A stretch of 64,000 nucleotides of DNA. It comes from Agriotes lineatus (Eukaryota > Arthropoda > Insecta > Coleoptera > Elateridae). Location: positions 62,001 through 126,000 of the forward strand of contig CALNHX010003298.1 in NCBI GenBank assembly GCA_940337035.1, written 5' to 3'. A model generated the notes under the pieces. That model saw only the letters and a program-made list of their open reading frames with translations. It made no database searches and had not been told where the DNA came from. This document shows positions 44,591 to 55,150 of the stretch, in pieces. A program made the position numbers and the translations under genes. Numbering within the stretch: the first letter of the stretch is position 1; each line of letters opens with the position of its first letter.

Positions 44591-45239
44591 TGCATTTAGA
44601 TTTCTTTTTTCACATTATTTTTCTTCTATATTTCTCAATGTGTCTTGGCTGCTCCTTAGTTTTTTGCACTATTTTTGTAAGAAAATAAATTAATATTAAA
44701 AGGTTTCATTTTAGAAGATTAAGTTTTGCTTTACATTTATGCATAATTATGATTTTTACTAGATAGAATTGTGCATTGCATTTTGTTCTATTTTTTAAAT
44801 GGGGAAGATATTTCAAGATTTTAAAAAATATTCAAACTAAAGAGAGATTGAACAAGGGTACTATTTTGTAAACATAACAGATACAGACATAACCTGCAAA
44901 ACATACGAATTAAGAACACCCTGTATACGGCAGTGAATAGAATGTTCCTAGAGCTTACAAACCAAACAGCTAGACCAATTTGGCCCAAATTTTCTTATTG
45001 TAGTTATGATGATTGCCGTATCTAGAAACATGATTTTTTTTAAACACTTTACAAAAAAAATAGGACACTTTGAAATCACAGCTTTTTCAGGGGATACTGA
45101 ACAGTACCGGTCTTAACAAGCCCTACTTCTAAACTGCAATTTTTAAAATTTGCTACTCATTTTAGTATTTAAAAAAACAAACGACCAACTTTATTCAAAC
45201 GTGATATGTAGATGTATAATACTCAAACTTTTTTTAAAG
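44591..45239. other. Intron-like AT-rich sequence
   Basis: No gene piece recognised. It ends in the acceptor of the exon at 45240. An ACACCCTGTATAC word near 44917 resembles the end of a DNA element. Confidence 0.35.
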
Positions 45240-46522
45240 GTGTCCGTCATGAAAAAGACTGAGGAATACATCCAGAGTTTAAGCAACAACAAGGAGCGGC
45301 CCCGTAGGCAATCATTGCCGAGAGCAAGCAGTGCCGGACACGTACGAACGAGAGAAATAATACATGCGAAACCGAAGGAGCCCCCTCAGGTGCTCCAGAT
45401 CCCCCAAAAGCAAACGATACCCTCCCCCAAATCCCCAACCGTTCCACAGTCGCCCACTCTATTAGTCCAGAAGGGCGGCTATGACCAGAAATCGAAACTG
45501 CTGTCACCCATTTTATCACCGACGCAGAACATGTCCATCACAGACGAGCCCCAAACCAATGGTGATGGCGACGGATCGCTCGACAAGATCCTGTACCCGA
45601 GCCCAAAGGCGAAGACCGGGATTGGGCTAGAGCAGGCCTTGGACCAAGGATGCTTCACATCGGTTACGTCCAGTGGCGCCTTTAGCCGCAAGAGCGAGGG
45701 CAAGGGCAAGGGGCACGTCCGCCAGCCAAGTTTGACAAAGTCAGAGGTGCAGATCCAAACGTACGTCGATCTGGGATTCAGTCAGAATAATGGAGTAGTT
45801 CATGCATCGTTCACGGTGAGCCAGGATAGTGGAAAAGTTGTAGAAAATTTGTCGAAAGCTGAGCTAAAGAATAATTTAGAGCGCAAGAGTTCCACTGAGA
45901 ACGAGCCCGGTTTAGTTCAAGGCAGTCTGAGCTTAGGGAAAGTGACTAATTTGCCTCCACCTGTGGGAGGCATTTCTGGCAAAAACTCACCTACAAAGAT
46001 CCCGTCTCCGGTGCATTCTGCCTTATCGCGACCACGTAGCAGAAATAGTATTAGTTCCCTGAACATCGACCTCTCGGACAGCAGCTTGGAGACTGAGTCC
46101 TTCCTGAAGCCCACGCAGAATTACATCAACTCACTGCAGAAGCGGCTGTCGCTGGACAGTGACCAGGATAGCGATTACGATAACAAGTGCAATTTACGAC
46201 TGAATAACGAGACGCAGGATCTGCTCAAGCAGAAATCCATGCATGTTCGCCACAATTCCTTCGATGATAAGAATTTGAAAATATCAAACAAGTTAGAGCA
46301 CTTTCAGAATAAGAATCTTCAAGGTATTGATCAAACTTACACGAATAAGTTGAATCAATATTCACAGTCGCAGAACAAAGTTGTCCATAAAATACAAAAT
46401 TCCCCCAATAACAGCCCTATACGACGGTCCAGCAGTTTCTCCACTAAAAACCAGTTTATTAACGTGCAGCCGAAAATAACCAATTTGAGTGCTACTCCGA
46501 CACCTAAAGACACGAATATAAG
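45240..46522 (+). CDS. Large internal exon of a Ser/Pro-rich, probably disordered protein
   Basis: The exon lies between an acceptor (CTTTTTTTAAAG, AG at 45238-45239) and a donor (AG|GTAAGC at 46523). It encodes 427 codons plus two bases. No folded domain is visible. The sequence is rich in Ser, Pro, Asn and Gln and is likely disordered. A motif occurs twice, TEEYIQSL near the start and TQNYINSL at about residue 290. Basophilic phosphosites include RRQSLP, RHNSFD and RRSSSF; the first fits a 14-3-3 binding pattern. There is a Pro-rich stretch (PSPKSPTVPQSPT) at about residues 60-75. GC content is higher than in the surroundings, as expected for constrained coding DNA. A cytoskeletal or centrosomal scaffold such as a Cep170-like protein is a guess from composition only. 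Neighbouring exons are not identified. Confidence 0.75.
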
Positions 46523-47040
46523 GTAAGCTTTATGTGTTGTTTTTAGACATAGATTTCGTTATTCAGCAGTTTTATACTGAATATTTTCTTAAAATGGTAT
46601 GAAAATTTCAAATTTCGCAAATAATTAGACCTTAAAAACAAAAAGGGTGCAACATTAATTTAGAATTTATAAGTAGAATATATAAACAGAAGTCTTTAAG
46701 GAGCATTCAGTATTGGCAATATTTTTTTACTTTAATTGTAGTTGAAGTGTTCAATGGCCAAACATTTTCACATTTTTGTATAGTTGATTCTTACCAAACT
46801 GATATTTCGCAACTTCCAGTTGGACAGGAGTTAAAAAACAGTTTTAAACTTCAAAGAATTGATGTTAAAACTAATTTCACAATTTTCTTTCGTGCTATAA
46901 AGAGTTTTTGGAGTTTAAAATTGTTCCAGTTTTTTATTATAAAATTAAGCGATGCAGAATGTTAAAAACGGGTGCTCAAAATAGATTTGTAGTAGAATAC
47001 GAATATTTCGTGGTATTAAATATTAACACTTTCCCTACAG
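46523..47040 (+). other. Intron sequence up to a splice-acceptor-like site
   Basis: AT-rich sequence from the donor at 46523 to CACTTTCCCTACAG at 47027-47040, which looks like a 3' splice site. The 72-codon frame at 46747 has no motif and is not called. Confidence 0.45.
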
Positions 47041-48420
47041 AATTTTAAAAAATTGTAATAGGAGATTAGTTAAGTCAATTTGGTGTTAAAGTTTGCATGA
47101 TTAATATTATATTAAATAAAAATCATTAAGTCGTAAATAGTTTAATAAATAAGCAAAAAAACGTTTCGCACAATTAAATTGGCTTCATCAGTTTATGATA
47201 ATAAGAGCATTATGTTGAAATGGTTAAATGGAAAATTACAATTCTGAAAAGTTAAAGAATAGGTTAGCGAACTACAATAAAATTCCCTTAAAAATGTGTA
47301 CTTACGGTTTAATTAATTTTTGTAGAACATAACTATAATCATTACGACTTTTTTATATTTTTTATAATACTATTAAAGTAAGGAGTTAAATGATTAAATT
47401 TACATTTTAAATAAATAACTGTTATAAATTATTTTAATTAATATTTTACTGGCTTTCATTTCGAAGCAAGCAAGAAGTCTGAAATATTAGATAAAACTGC
47501 AAGGTTACATACAATATTTGCAATTTATCAGTAAGTGCGCAGAGGTTTAAAACTGGACATGCATTCGTTCAATTATTGCAGGGTTGTATTAAGTGAAATT
47601 TGAAAATTGTTATTATAAGGCGATATTAGCTAAGCAAAACATATTATTTAAGAAATGTGAAATTTTAGATATTTTATTTGAATAAATTGTGATAAATAGA
47701 ACTTAGATTGTCAATATCAGTTCTATAATTAATTATAGAACTGATATTGACAATCTAAGTTCTATTTATCACAATTTATTCAAATAAAATATCTAAAATT
47801 TCACATTTCTTAAATAATATGTTTTGCTTAGCTAATATCGCCTTATAATAACAATTTTCAAATTTCACTTAATACAACCCTGCAATAATTGAACGAATGC
47901 ATGTCCAGTTTTAAACCTCTGCGCACTTACTGATAAATTGCAAATATTGTATGTAACCTTGCAGTTTTATCTAATATTTCAGACTTCTTGCTTGCTTCGA
48001 AATGAAAGCCAGTAAAATATTAATTAAAATAATTTATAACAGTTATTTATTTAAAATGTAAATTTAATCATTTAACTCCTTACTTTAATAGTATTATAAA
48101 AAATATAAAAAAGTCGTAATGATTATAGTTATGTTCTACAAAAATTAATTAAACCGTAAGTACACATTTTTAAGGGAATTTTATTGTAGTTCGCTAACCT
48201 ATTCTTTAACTTTTCAGAATTGTAATTTTCCATTTAACCATTTCAACATAATGCTCTTATTATCATAAACTGATGAAGCCAATTTAATTGTGCGAAACGT
48301 TTTTTTGCTTATTTATTAAACTATTTACGACTTAATGATTTTTATTTAATATAATATTAATCATGCAAACTTTAACACCAAATTGACTTAACTAATCTCC
48401 TATTACAATTTTTTAAAATT
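47041..48420. repeat. 1,380-bp perfect spacerless palindrome (2 x 690 bp)
   Basis: The right half (47731-48420) is the reverse complement of the left half (47041-47730); the centre is TTCTATAATT|AATTATAGAA with no loop. Every block I compared, including both ends and 60-base lines in the middle, matches exactly. There is no coding frame of note. A 14-bp direct repeat, ACTTTCCCTACAGA, lies at 47028-47041 and 48450-48463, about 30 bases beyond the right arm. Two inverted repeats plus a short tail and a target duplication would fit inverted terminal repeats of a Penelope-like element; an assembly fold-back is the alternative. Confidence 0.93.
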
Positions 48421-48463
48421 CAATTCAAAAAGTCAAAATTTAACTTATTACTTTCCCTACAGA

Positions 48464-48964
48464 GCTTCATTTCTGTACTCCCTGCACAACCCAGTATCAC
48501 ACTTAGCCTGAAAATAGCAATTGTAGTCCTTGTTGGTTCTACACGTGTTGTTGGCAGTTCAGGTTTTACTTCATTAATGGACCAACTTTCGGCACTTACA
48601 TTGATAATAATTAAATTGCCTGTAAGGAAAGACACGCAAAGGGCAGTAACAGAGAGTCATTCATGAGGGAGAAGGAGACACTGGTGCATTTGGTATTTCC
48701 ATTAGAATAACGGTCGTACGTGTGACGAGCGTAATTTTTTGCTGTGTGGAGTATTTTATCTCTTACCGCACGGCGGCAACACGAGTACGTGAACACGTTA
48801 TTTTTTAAACGTAAAAAGGAAAGAGTGAGTGCAGTGATTAGGAAGTGGAGTTTAGTGGTGAACAATTACATACGAGAAACAAATAGACAGGAGTTTTCAA
48901 GTGAATTTAGAAAAGTGGGACAACGAAACGGCGTGCACACTCGGAACTGCCACAAGGCTTAACG
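48464..48964. other. No confident gene; possible short exon at its start
   Basis: The sequence follows a second splice-acceptor-like site ending at 48462. If joined in phase to the exon ending at 46522, it would add about 16 codons to a TGA at 48509-48511. This is only a possibility. The rest is unrecognised. Confidence 0.25.
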
Positions 48965-49486
48965 GGTATAAGCCGTTCACGACCTTTTTGGGACAGAGTT
49001 GGCTATGATTTTTTCTTTTCATGTTGGACTAACTGATTCGATGATGTAGTGGATGCAACTTTTTTTTCTGTCAGTGTCTGTTCGAAATTTTCTTGCCACC
49101 ACATTGCCAGATTTATTATTTTAATATTCGTAAGAAAATAAATGATTTATCAAATGTGTAAAAATAATTTTAATTTCCGTCAAGGGAAAAGTCAAAATGC
49201 CCAAAATAATTTTGTTACAACAAAAAATTTCCGTTAAACGATGCTACTTTCAATTTAAATAGGACAGACCAAATTTAAAATAACGCGAGTTGATGTGGAA
49301 ACTAGATAATATCCGGCAACAATGTACCTATTCAGAAAATATAACCTTAAACTGAAAACCACCTAACCTAACACAAAAAGTGTCAATTTCCATGAGGGAG
49401 TTTAGTTGCAACAGAGGTTCTGCCAACAAAATTATTAGACGGTCATAGCCTCACCTGACCCAAAAAGATCGTGAACGGCTTATACG
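48965..49486. mobile_element. MITE-like element with ~50-bp inverted repeats
   Basis: GTATAAGCCGTTCACGACCT at 48965 and AGATCGTGAACGGCTTATAC ending at 49486 are near-complementary, and GGCTATGA/TCATAGCC pairs further in. The ~420-bp interior is non-coding. Confidence 0.75.
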
Positions 49487-49647
49487 AATCGCGGCGGTAA
49501 AGTTAGAGCAGAGGCGAGCGGCAACAGTAGAATGATCAGAAAATTCACAAACCGACGTGACAATCAGTTGTAGTTCGTAACATCACATCACATTTAAATG
49601 CTAACTGGTTCAGACCATCGACGCACGTGTAAATATTAAAACAATAA

Positions 49648-50444
49648 ATGAATAGAACCGAAAGAACAAACAGTCTAGGTGAGCTAGACGACTATTTTAG
49701 AGTAAGCGAGAACAAGGAAGCAGCAAAACAGAAAACCAGGAAAAAGAGGTTGCCACGAGAAAAAAAGAAACACACAGAACGCCAACAAAAGTAGACAATA
49801 GTGTAGAAGATATTAGACCAAATATGGAAAATAAAGAAAAAAAAACAAACTCAAAGAGATAATGCAGAAAGTAATGCTAAATATGATGGAAGAAATCAGA
49901 AGGGAATTCCAAAAGAACAATGAAAAAATGCAAGAAACAATTAAGCAAGAACTAAATAGAAATAGCAAGGAACTTAGGAAAATAAAAGAGGAGATGATAA
50001 AAAGAGAAGCAAAATAAGAAAACGAAAAGAAAGAGCTTTACGAAAAAATTGAGAAGCTAGAGGAAAAAATGGAGAAGCAAGAGAAGAAAAAAGGAAAAGT
50101 AACATAGTTATAAAAGGAATTACAATCGACAAGAATAGCGAGCCAACCACTCAAGTAGAAGAGTTCATACAGAATGATATAGGAGTAAAGTCAAACATCG
50201 CGCGAGTAAATGAAGAAGGAAAGGGGGAGAAAAGAAGAATGTTAGTAGAGGAAATTGAAAACTTCGAGAATAAAATGGAAATAATGCGAAACAAGCATAA
50301 ACTAGTAGGAAAGAATATTTACATAGAGGACGACTTAACTATATCAGTAAGAGAAATTGGGTATCAGAAGATAGAAATAAATGGTAAACAATACATATGG
50401 AATAAAGCGAATAAAGATTTCAAACTTAACATCTTAAAAAACTA
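49648..50444 (+). pseudogene. LINE ORF1 (coiled coil plus RRM-like part)
   Basis: It begins MNRTERTNSLGELDDYFRVS. A Lys/Glu/Gln-rich heptad-like stretch of about 100 residues follows, interrupted by stops, then SNIVIKGITIDKNSEP and RMLVEEIENFENKMEIMRNK, the order of L1-type ORF1 proteins (coiled coil, RNA-binding domain, C-terminal domain). The last 68 codons are open and end at 50444 with KNLKLNILKN-like basic residues. ORF1 proteins bind element RNA. At least three stops or shifts break this one. Confidence 0.65.
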
Positions 50445-50471
50445 AAGGAAAATCACCCAAATGAATCAACC

Positions 50472-52432
50472 ATGACAACGAACAACGGAGAAAATAATAC
50501 TATAAAAATAAAAAAGAATAAAGGAAACATAAAAGAAACACAAGGAAAAAACAAAATAAATATATGGAGACTAGGAGTGTGGAACACTAAAAGTATACAA
50601 GATAAAGAAATTGAAATAATAAACGAATTTGAAGATACAAATGTAGACATATTGGTATTAAGTGAAACAAAAAAAAAGGAAATGGTAAAATACACGTAAC
50701 AAATGGACATACACTAATATACAGTGGAGTGCAAAGTAACCAGAGAGCAGCAGCAGGAGTAGGGTGTGTAGTACATAGAAAATTGGCAGGACAAATCATA
50801 GAGTGGAAAGCAATATCCGAGAGAATCCTACTACTAGAACTAAGAAACGAACAAAGGGAGTACACAACAATATCAATATATGGACTAGACGAAAATGAAA
50901 GAGCAAACGAAAAAGATAAATTCTGGAAAGGCCTAACAACAATAACAGAAGAAGCTAAAGCAATACTATATCTGGCAGGAGACTTCACTAGTAGAGAAGG
51001 CAAGAAAGACACAGAATATAAAAAAAGGCTGCTAGATTTCTGCCAACTTCAAAATTTAATAATAATAAACTCTTTCTACCAGCACAAGAAAATTCACAAA
51101 TTCACCAGAGAACAACAAAATAGAGAAGAAAAATCAATAATCGATTATATAATAGTTCAAAAAGAAGAAAGAAAAAACATATTAGACGTAAGAGTGAGAA
51201 GAAGAGCGGAAATCTATAGCGACCACTACCTATTGATAGGAAAAATAAAACAGAAATACACAGAATAAAAAAAGAAAGTTATAAAACAATAAAAAATTAT
51301 AAACTTAGAAATAAAGACATCGCTGCAAAATACTTACAAACAACGGAAAAGAAACTACAGGATAAATTTGATAGTATAAAACAGGCTAATACACAACAAG
51401 GATGGAACACATTCAAAGAAATAATTATAGAGGCAGCAAAAGAGATATGCGGAGTATGCAAAACAGTAAATGGGAAAAAGCAAACAGTCTGGTGGAACTA
51501 AAGAAGAAATCAAGAAGAAGAAGAAGGAATAGAAAAAAAATTTAACAAACAAAACCCCACAACGGTATGAAACATATAAGAAACAAAGAACAAAAGTAAA
51601 GAAGCTAGTGGCAGCAGCAAAAGAAAAATCATTGATAGAGTTCGGAAATAAGATGGAAAATGATAGTAATAGTAATCAGAAATTATTCTATAGGGTACTA
51701 AAAACCCTTAGAACAAAAAACAACACAATAAATATACATAAAAAATAAAAACCAAGAAATACTAAAAAATAAAAAAGATATAATGGAGAGATGGAGAAAA
51801 TACTTCCAGGAATTACTAGGACAACAAAGACAAAACAATGAAGAGAATACAAATGAAACCGAAACCGAAACCCAGAGAGAACACGAAGAAACTGAAGAAA
51901 TAAAAATGGACGAACTGAAGAATGTAATTAAAAAACTAAAAAATGGCAAACATAAACAAAACGAAAATAATTGTAATAGGAGACAAAGATATTAAAACAA
52001 ATATTGAAATAAGCAATGTCAAGATAGAACAAGTAGAAGAATTCAAATATTTAGAGGTAACATTCGAGGGAACAGGAAAACAAGAAGCTGAAATAAATGA
52101 AAGAATCGACAAAACAATAAAACTATACTATGCAATGAGCCAAAAATTCATAAATAAACAAGAAATAACTAAACAGACAAAAATAAAAGTATTTAATACA
52201 ATAGAACTTTATCGATCAGAGACAAATTAGTTGGTGCGGACACATACAAAGAATGAATAATAACAGACAAGTAAAACTAGTATACGAAGCGAGAACACAG
52301 ACAAAGAAGAAAAGAGGAAGACCAAGAAAAACATGGAATCAAGACATAGGTAGAATAGTCCAAGATAGAGGAAAAACATGGGAAGAAGCAAAAAAGAGAA
52401 AAGAATGGAAAAAATGTATAGATACGAAATGA
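50472..52432 (+). pseudogene. LINE ORF2 remnant with RT core deleted
   Basis: The endonuclease is readable over 50560-51260: LGVWNTKSIQDKE, ILVLSETKKKE, GVGCVVHRKL, TTISIYGLDENE, LAGDFTSREG (the usual GDFN has Thr), SIIDYII and SDHYLL. The RT begins with MDELKNVIKKLKNGK at about 51900 and is cut there: 51945 joins directly to a segment located after the catalytic box (QVEEFKYLEVTFEGTG). The C-terminus (WCGHIQRMNNNRQ, KKRGRPRKTWNQDIGR, GKTWEEAKK) is present to 52432. No YADD box exists, so no polymerase can be made. Further frameshifts lie at about 50698 and 51270-51540. Confidence 0.78.
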
Positions 52433-52447
52433 AATATAATGTAAATA

Positions 52448-53297
52448 CAGTAGAACTCGCTTTTAACGATCATGGTTACAGCGAATTCACGTTTATAACG
52501 AATAATTTTGAAGGTATATTTGAATTACATTGGATTTAATGCATGCCAAGCTCCTTCAAGGGGTGTTAGTGCCTCACCATTATTTCATGTTTATTACGAA
52601 TTCGTTTCACGGGAATAACGAACCAAAATTTAAGAATACATTCTCAGAACTGATCCTTTTCATCTCCTAATAAAATGTAACTGAAAGATATTAGGTATTT
52701 TGTTGTGGCAACATTATAATAAGGAAGGTTTTTTAGGAAAATAGTGGTCAGTTAAATTTCGTAGGCCACTTTCTCTAGCTCTCTCTAGCACTCTGTACAA
52801 TAGCACGAGATAGTGGGCATTGTAAGCAACTCCATTTTTCTTAGAATCCAGCAGCTACCTGCAGGATCCAGTTCTTCGAAAAGCGATAATGGGTTTCGCC
52901 CGATGTTATGGCTCAGTTCTGTTATCGCATTCAGCAAAACGAAAGTGTTGCGTCATAGCCACGTCTTAGCTATTGCATTTAACAAAACCCTTTACAGGAT
53001 TAAAAGTACAATAGCTATAAGACGTTGGCATATAACGCAACAAAAAGAGTTACAAAAATCTTCAAGTGGATGTATGTTGGTCGTTCCTTTACTGACATTC
53101 CGTATGTACCTACGCATTTTCTAGTTGTGGAAAAATGTCGGGAGTTAAACAGAAAATTTTATCGGTTTCCGAAAAAGTAGAAATTATACGGAAGTTGGAA
53201 ATTTGCTCAAATTATGACCTTCTTGGGTATAACGAATAACGGTTATTACGAACAAATATAGCGGTCCCGTGGAATTCGTTATAACCGAGTTCTACTG
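52448..53297. mobile_element. pogo/Tigger-like non-autonomous element
   Basis: The ends CAGTAGAACTCG (52448) and CGAGTTCTACTG (to 53297) are perfect complements flanked by TA on both sides, as for pogo-type Tc1/mariner elements; longer imperfect pairing follows. The element keeps only the start of a transposase on the plus strand near its right end. It inserted exactly at the end of the LINE ending at 52439. Confidence 0.82.
53135..53241 (+). pseudogene. N-terminal stub of a pogo/Tigger transposase
   Basis: MSGVKQKILSVSEKVEIIRK followed by LEICSNYDLL matches the first helix-turn-helix (psq/CENP-B type) of Tigger-like transposases, with the SEKVEIIRKLE motif. The frame stops after 35 codons; the catalytic DDE part has been deleted. 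Confidence 0.65.
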
Positions 53298-53299
53298 TA

Positions 53300-55049
53300 T
53301 ATAAAGTAAGATGTATAAAGTAAGATGTATAAAGTGAAATGTAGAACGTAAACCCTGTTATATAACTCTTTTTTGAACGATTATTACAATTAGTAAATTG
53401 GATATCTACCCTATTGCTTAGTTAACAGAAGTAGTATCTAGAATAATGTATTAAACACTTACCTTGGTGCTTTTGAATTACTTTCAAAATTGACATATCT
53501 CACTTATGAAAATATATGATTGAAATTATGTCACTTGACTATTATTTAAAATTACCTCGGCTAGTCAGTTTATTGAGCAAATAAGAATCTATCTTCCTCA
53601 GCTGAATGAGTAAAGGTTATAATGAATCTCTTTATAATTGAATACTGAATTACAAAATTATTATTGTATTGACTTCTTTTAAGTTAGATTGTATTATTAT
53701 GCTTGGTTTGACATTACAATCAATCAAAACTAAATGTTGTGAAATTATTTAATCAAATTACTTTTTCCAAATTGAGGTTAAAATTAATTACAGATACCTA
53801 GACCAAAATGATATAATTTCTACTTATAATGGCCGAAAACGTCGAGTACCCGAATCAAAGCAAATTTAGAAAACTTAATATTCTAAATTGTACTCTAAAC
53901 CTAAATTTCAATGCTTTTTCCACTAATTTTGTCGTACCAAACTTGTTAATAAAAATACACTAACCTTCACGGAGACTCACTTGTACCTTGAGTGTATTTT
54001 CTATCAGCTCCTAACTGATTGGCAGTCGTCAAACACCTCCCTTGAGTTGTTGAAGACCCAAAATAGTTTGTTGTAGCTCTCGTACCTCTTAATACCTTGA
54101 TAAACGGTAGTACAGCATGCCACAATCACTCTCACTTTCACTTACTGATGGTTTAAGTACCAATTACCACTTCAAATGGTTTCAAACAATCTTGAAATTA
54201 TAATATGAATAATAATTGTGACCTTTGTCAAATTTGATCGTGAAGAAGGCTATCTTGCTATCACGTACCAAATATACAATATTACTCTCACAATTAAAGG
54301 AAAGTTAGCCCTTTAACGTGACTTATTAAATGTAGATTATTCAAAATTAAAGAAGTTTTTTCACTTGCAGTAAATAACCCCCTGGTTGCCTATTGCTACT
54401 AACACCAGTAATCTATCACCAACTGTTATCACATGATATAGATATCTGAATATTAATATTGAATTAATTAAGCATCCACACAGCATGCTACATTACAACC
54501 TGACACCTATTAGGTAAAAGGGGATACGATTATAATAACTTATTTTTTTATGTCGTTCAGTAAGCCAAGGCGTTGCACCCAAGCCTACGAATAAGCCGTT
54601 CGATCTTCTACAGCCCCTACGGCTGTACCAAGCTTGTGTTTGTATTTTGTTTTTTACCCCAGCATTACTGATTTTTTTTGTGAAGTCAATTGCCATTCCA
54701 TTAACAGATGTCAATAATACCTTTATACATATACCACCTAACTATTTTTCTGGGTGCAGAATAATAATGGAAGTCGGTATTTGTATGTTTGGTGGAAATC
54801 ATAGGAACTTCCCTCGTGTCTTTTCATTTTATAACTCTTGACTTGTTCTTTTCCAATTTGTTTTCCATTTGTTCAGTTTGGGTGACACAATTGATTTTGG
54901 ATTGTTTTTTAGATTTTTTCTCGGGATAATCGTGCATTACTGAAGTTAGAACTTTGCGAGCCTGTAAATTTCGGGGCAACTTCGAATACATGTTTTTCAT
55001 TTAGTATTTATATTTAACAGGAAAGCATTATGTGTGCAAATCTCTTTTT
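53300..55049. other. No gene recognised (AT-rich)
   Basis: I see no exon, repeat pair or RNA gene that I can support. Short minus- and plus-strand frames around 54490-54840 have no motif. Confidence 0.3.
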
Positions 55050-55150
55050 GATTCGTAAACGATACAGCCATGATAAACAAAAGTGAAGCGATAGTGTTGT
55101 AAACAAACAAATTCAGCCTTTGTTTATCATGGCTGTATCGTTTACGAATC
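55050..55150. repeat. Perfect 32-bp inverted repeat, 37-bp loop
   Basis: GATTCGTAAACGATACAGCC and the next 12 bases at 55050-55081 are exactly complementary to 55119-55150. A hairpin MITE is most likely. The arm is longer and more perfect than expected for a miRNA precursor, and no transcript context is seen. Confidence 0.85.

Larger units (their letters stand above)
49636..52439 (+). mobile_element. Internally deleted LINE
   Basis: This A-rich element keeps ORF1, the endonuclease and the very C-terminus of ORF2 but has lost most of the reverse transcriptase. The 8-bp repeat TGTAAATA (49628-49635 and 52440-52447) may be its target duplication, although it is short and AT-rich. Both ends are preserved, so the loss is internal and not a 5' truncation. 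A fragment of the same family is at 59035-59205. Confidence 0.78.

Noticed and set aside
47041..48420. Ordinary TIR DNA transposon
   Set aside because: The arms meet exactly at the centre with no interior, and the flanking direct repeat is 14 bp with a 30-base tail, unlike the fixed short duplications of cut-and-paste elements.
55050..55150. microRNA precursor
   Set aside because: The 32-bp arms are perfectly paired with a 37-bp loop, which fits a MITE hairpin better; no bulges typical of a pre-miRNA.
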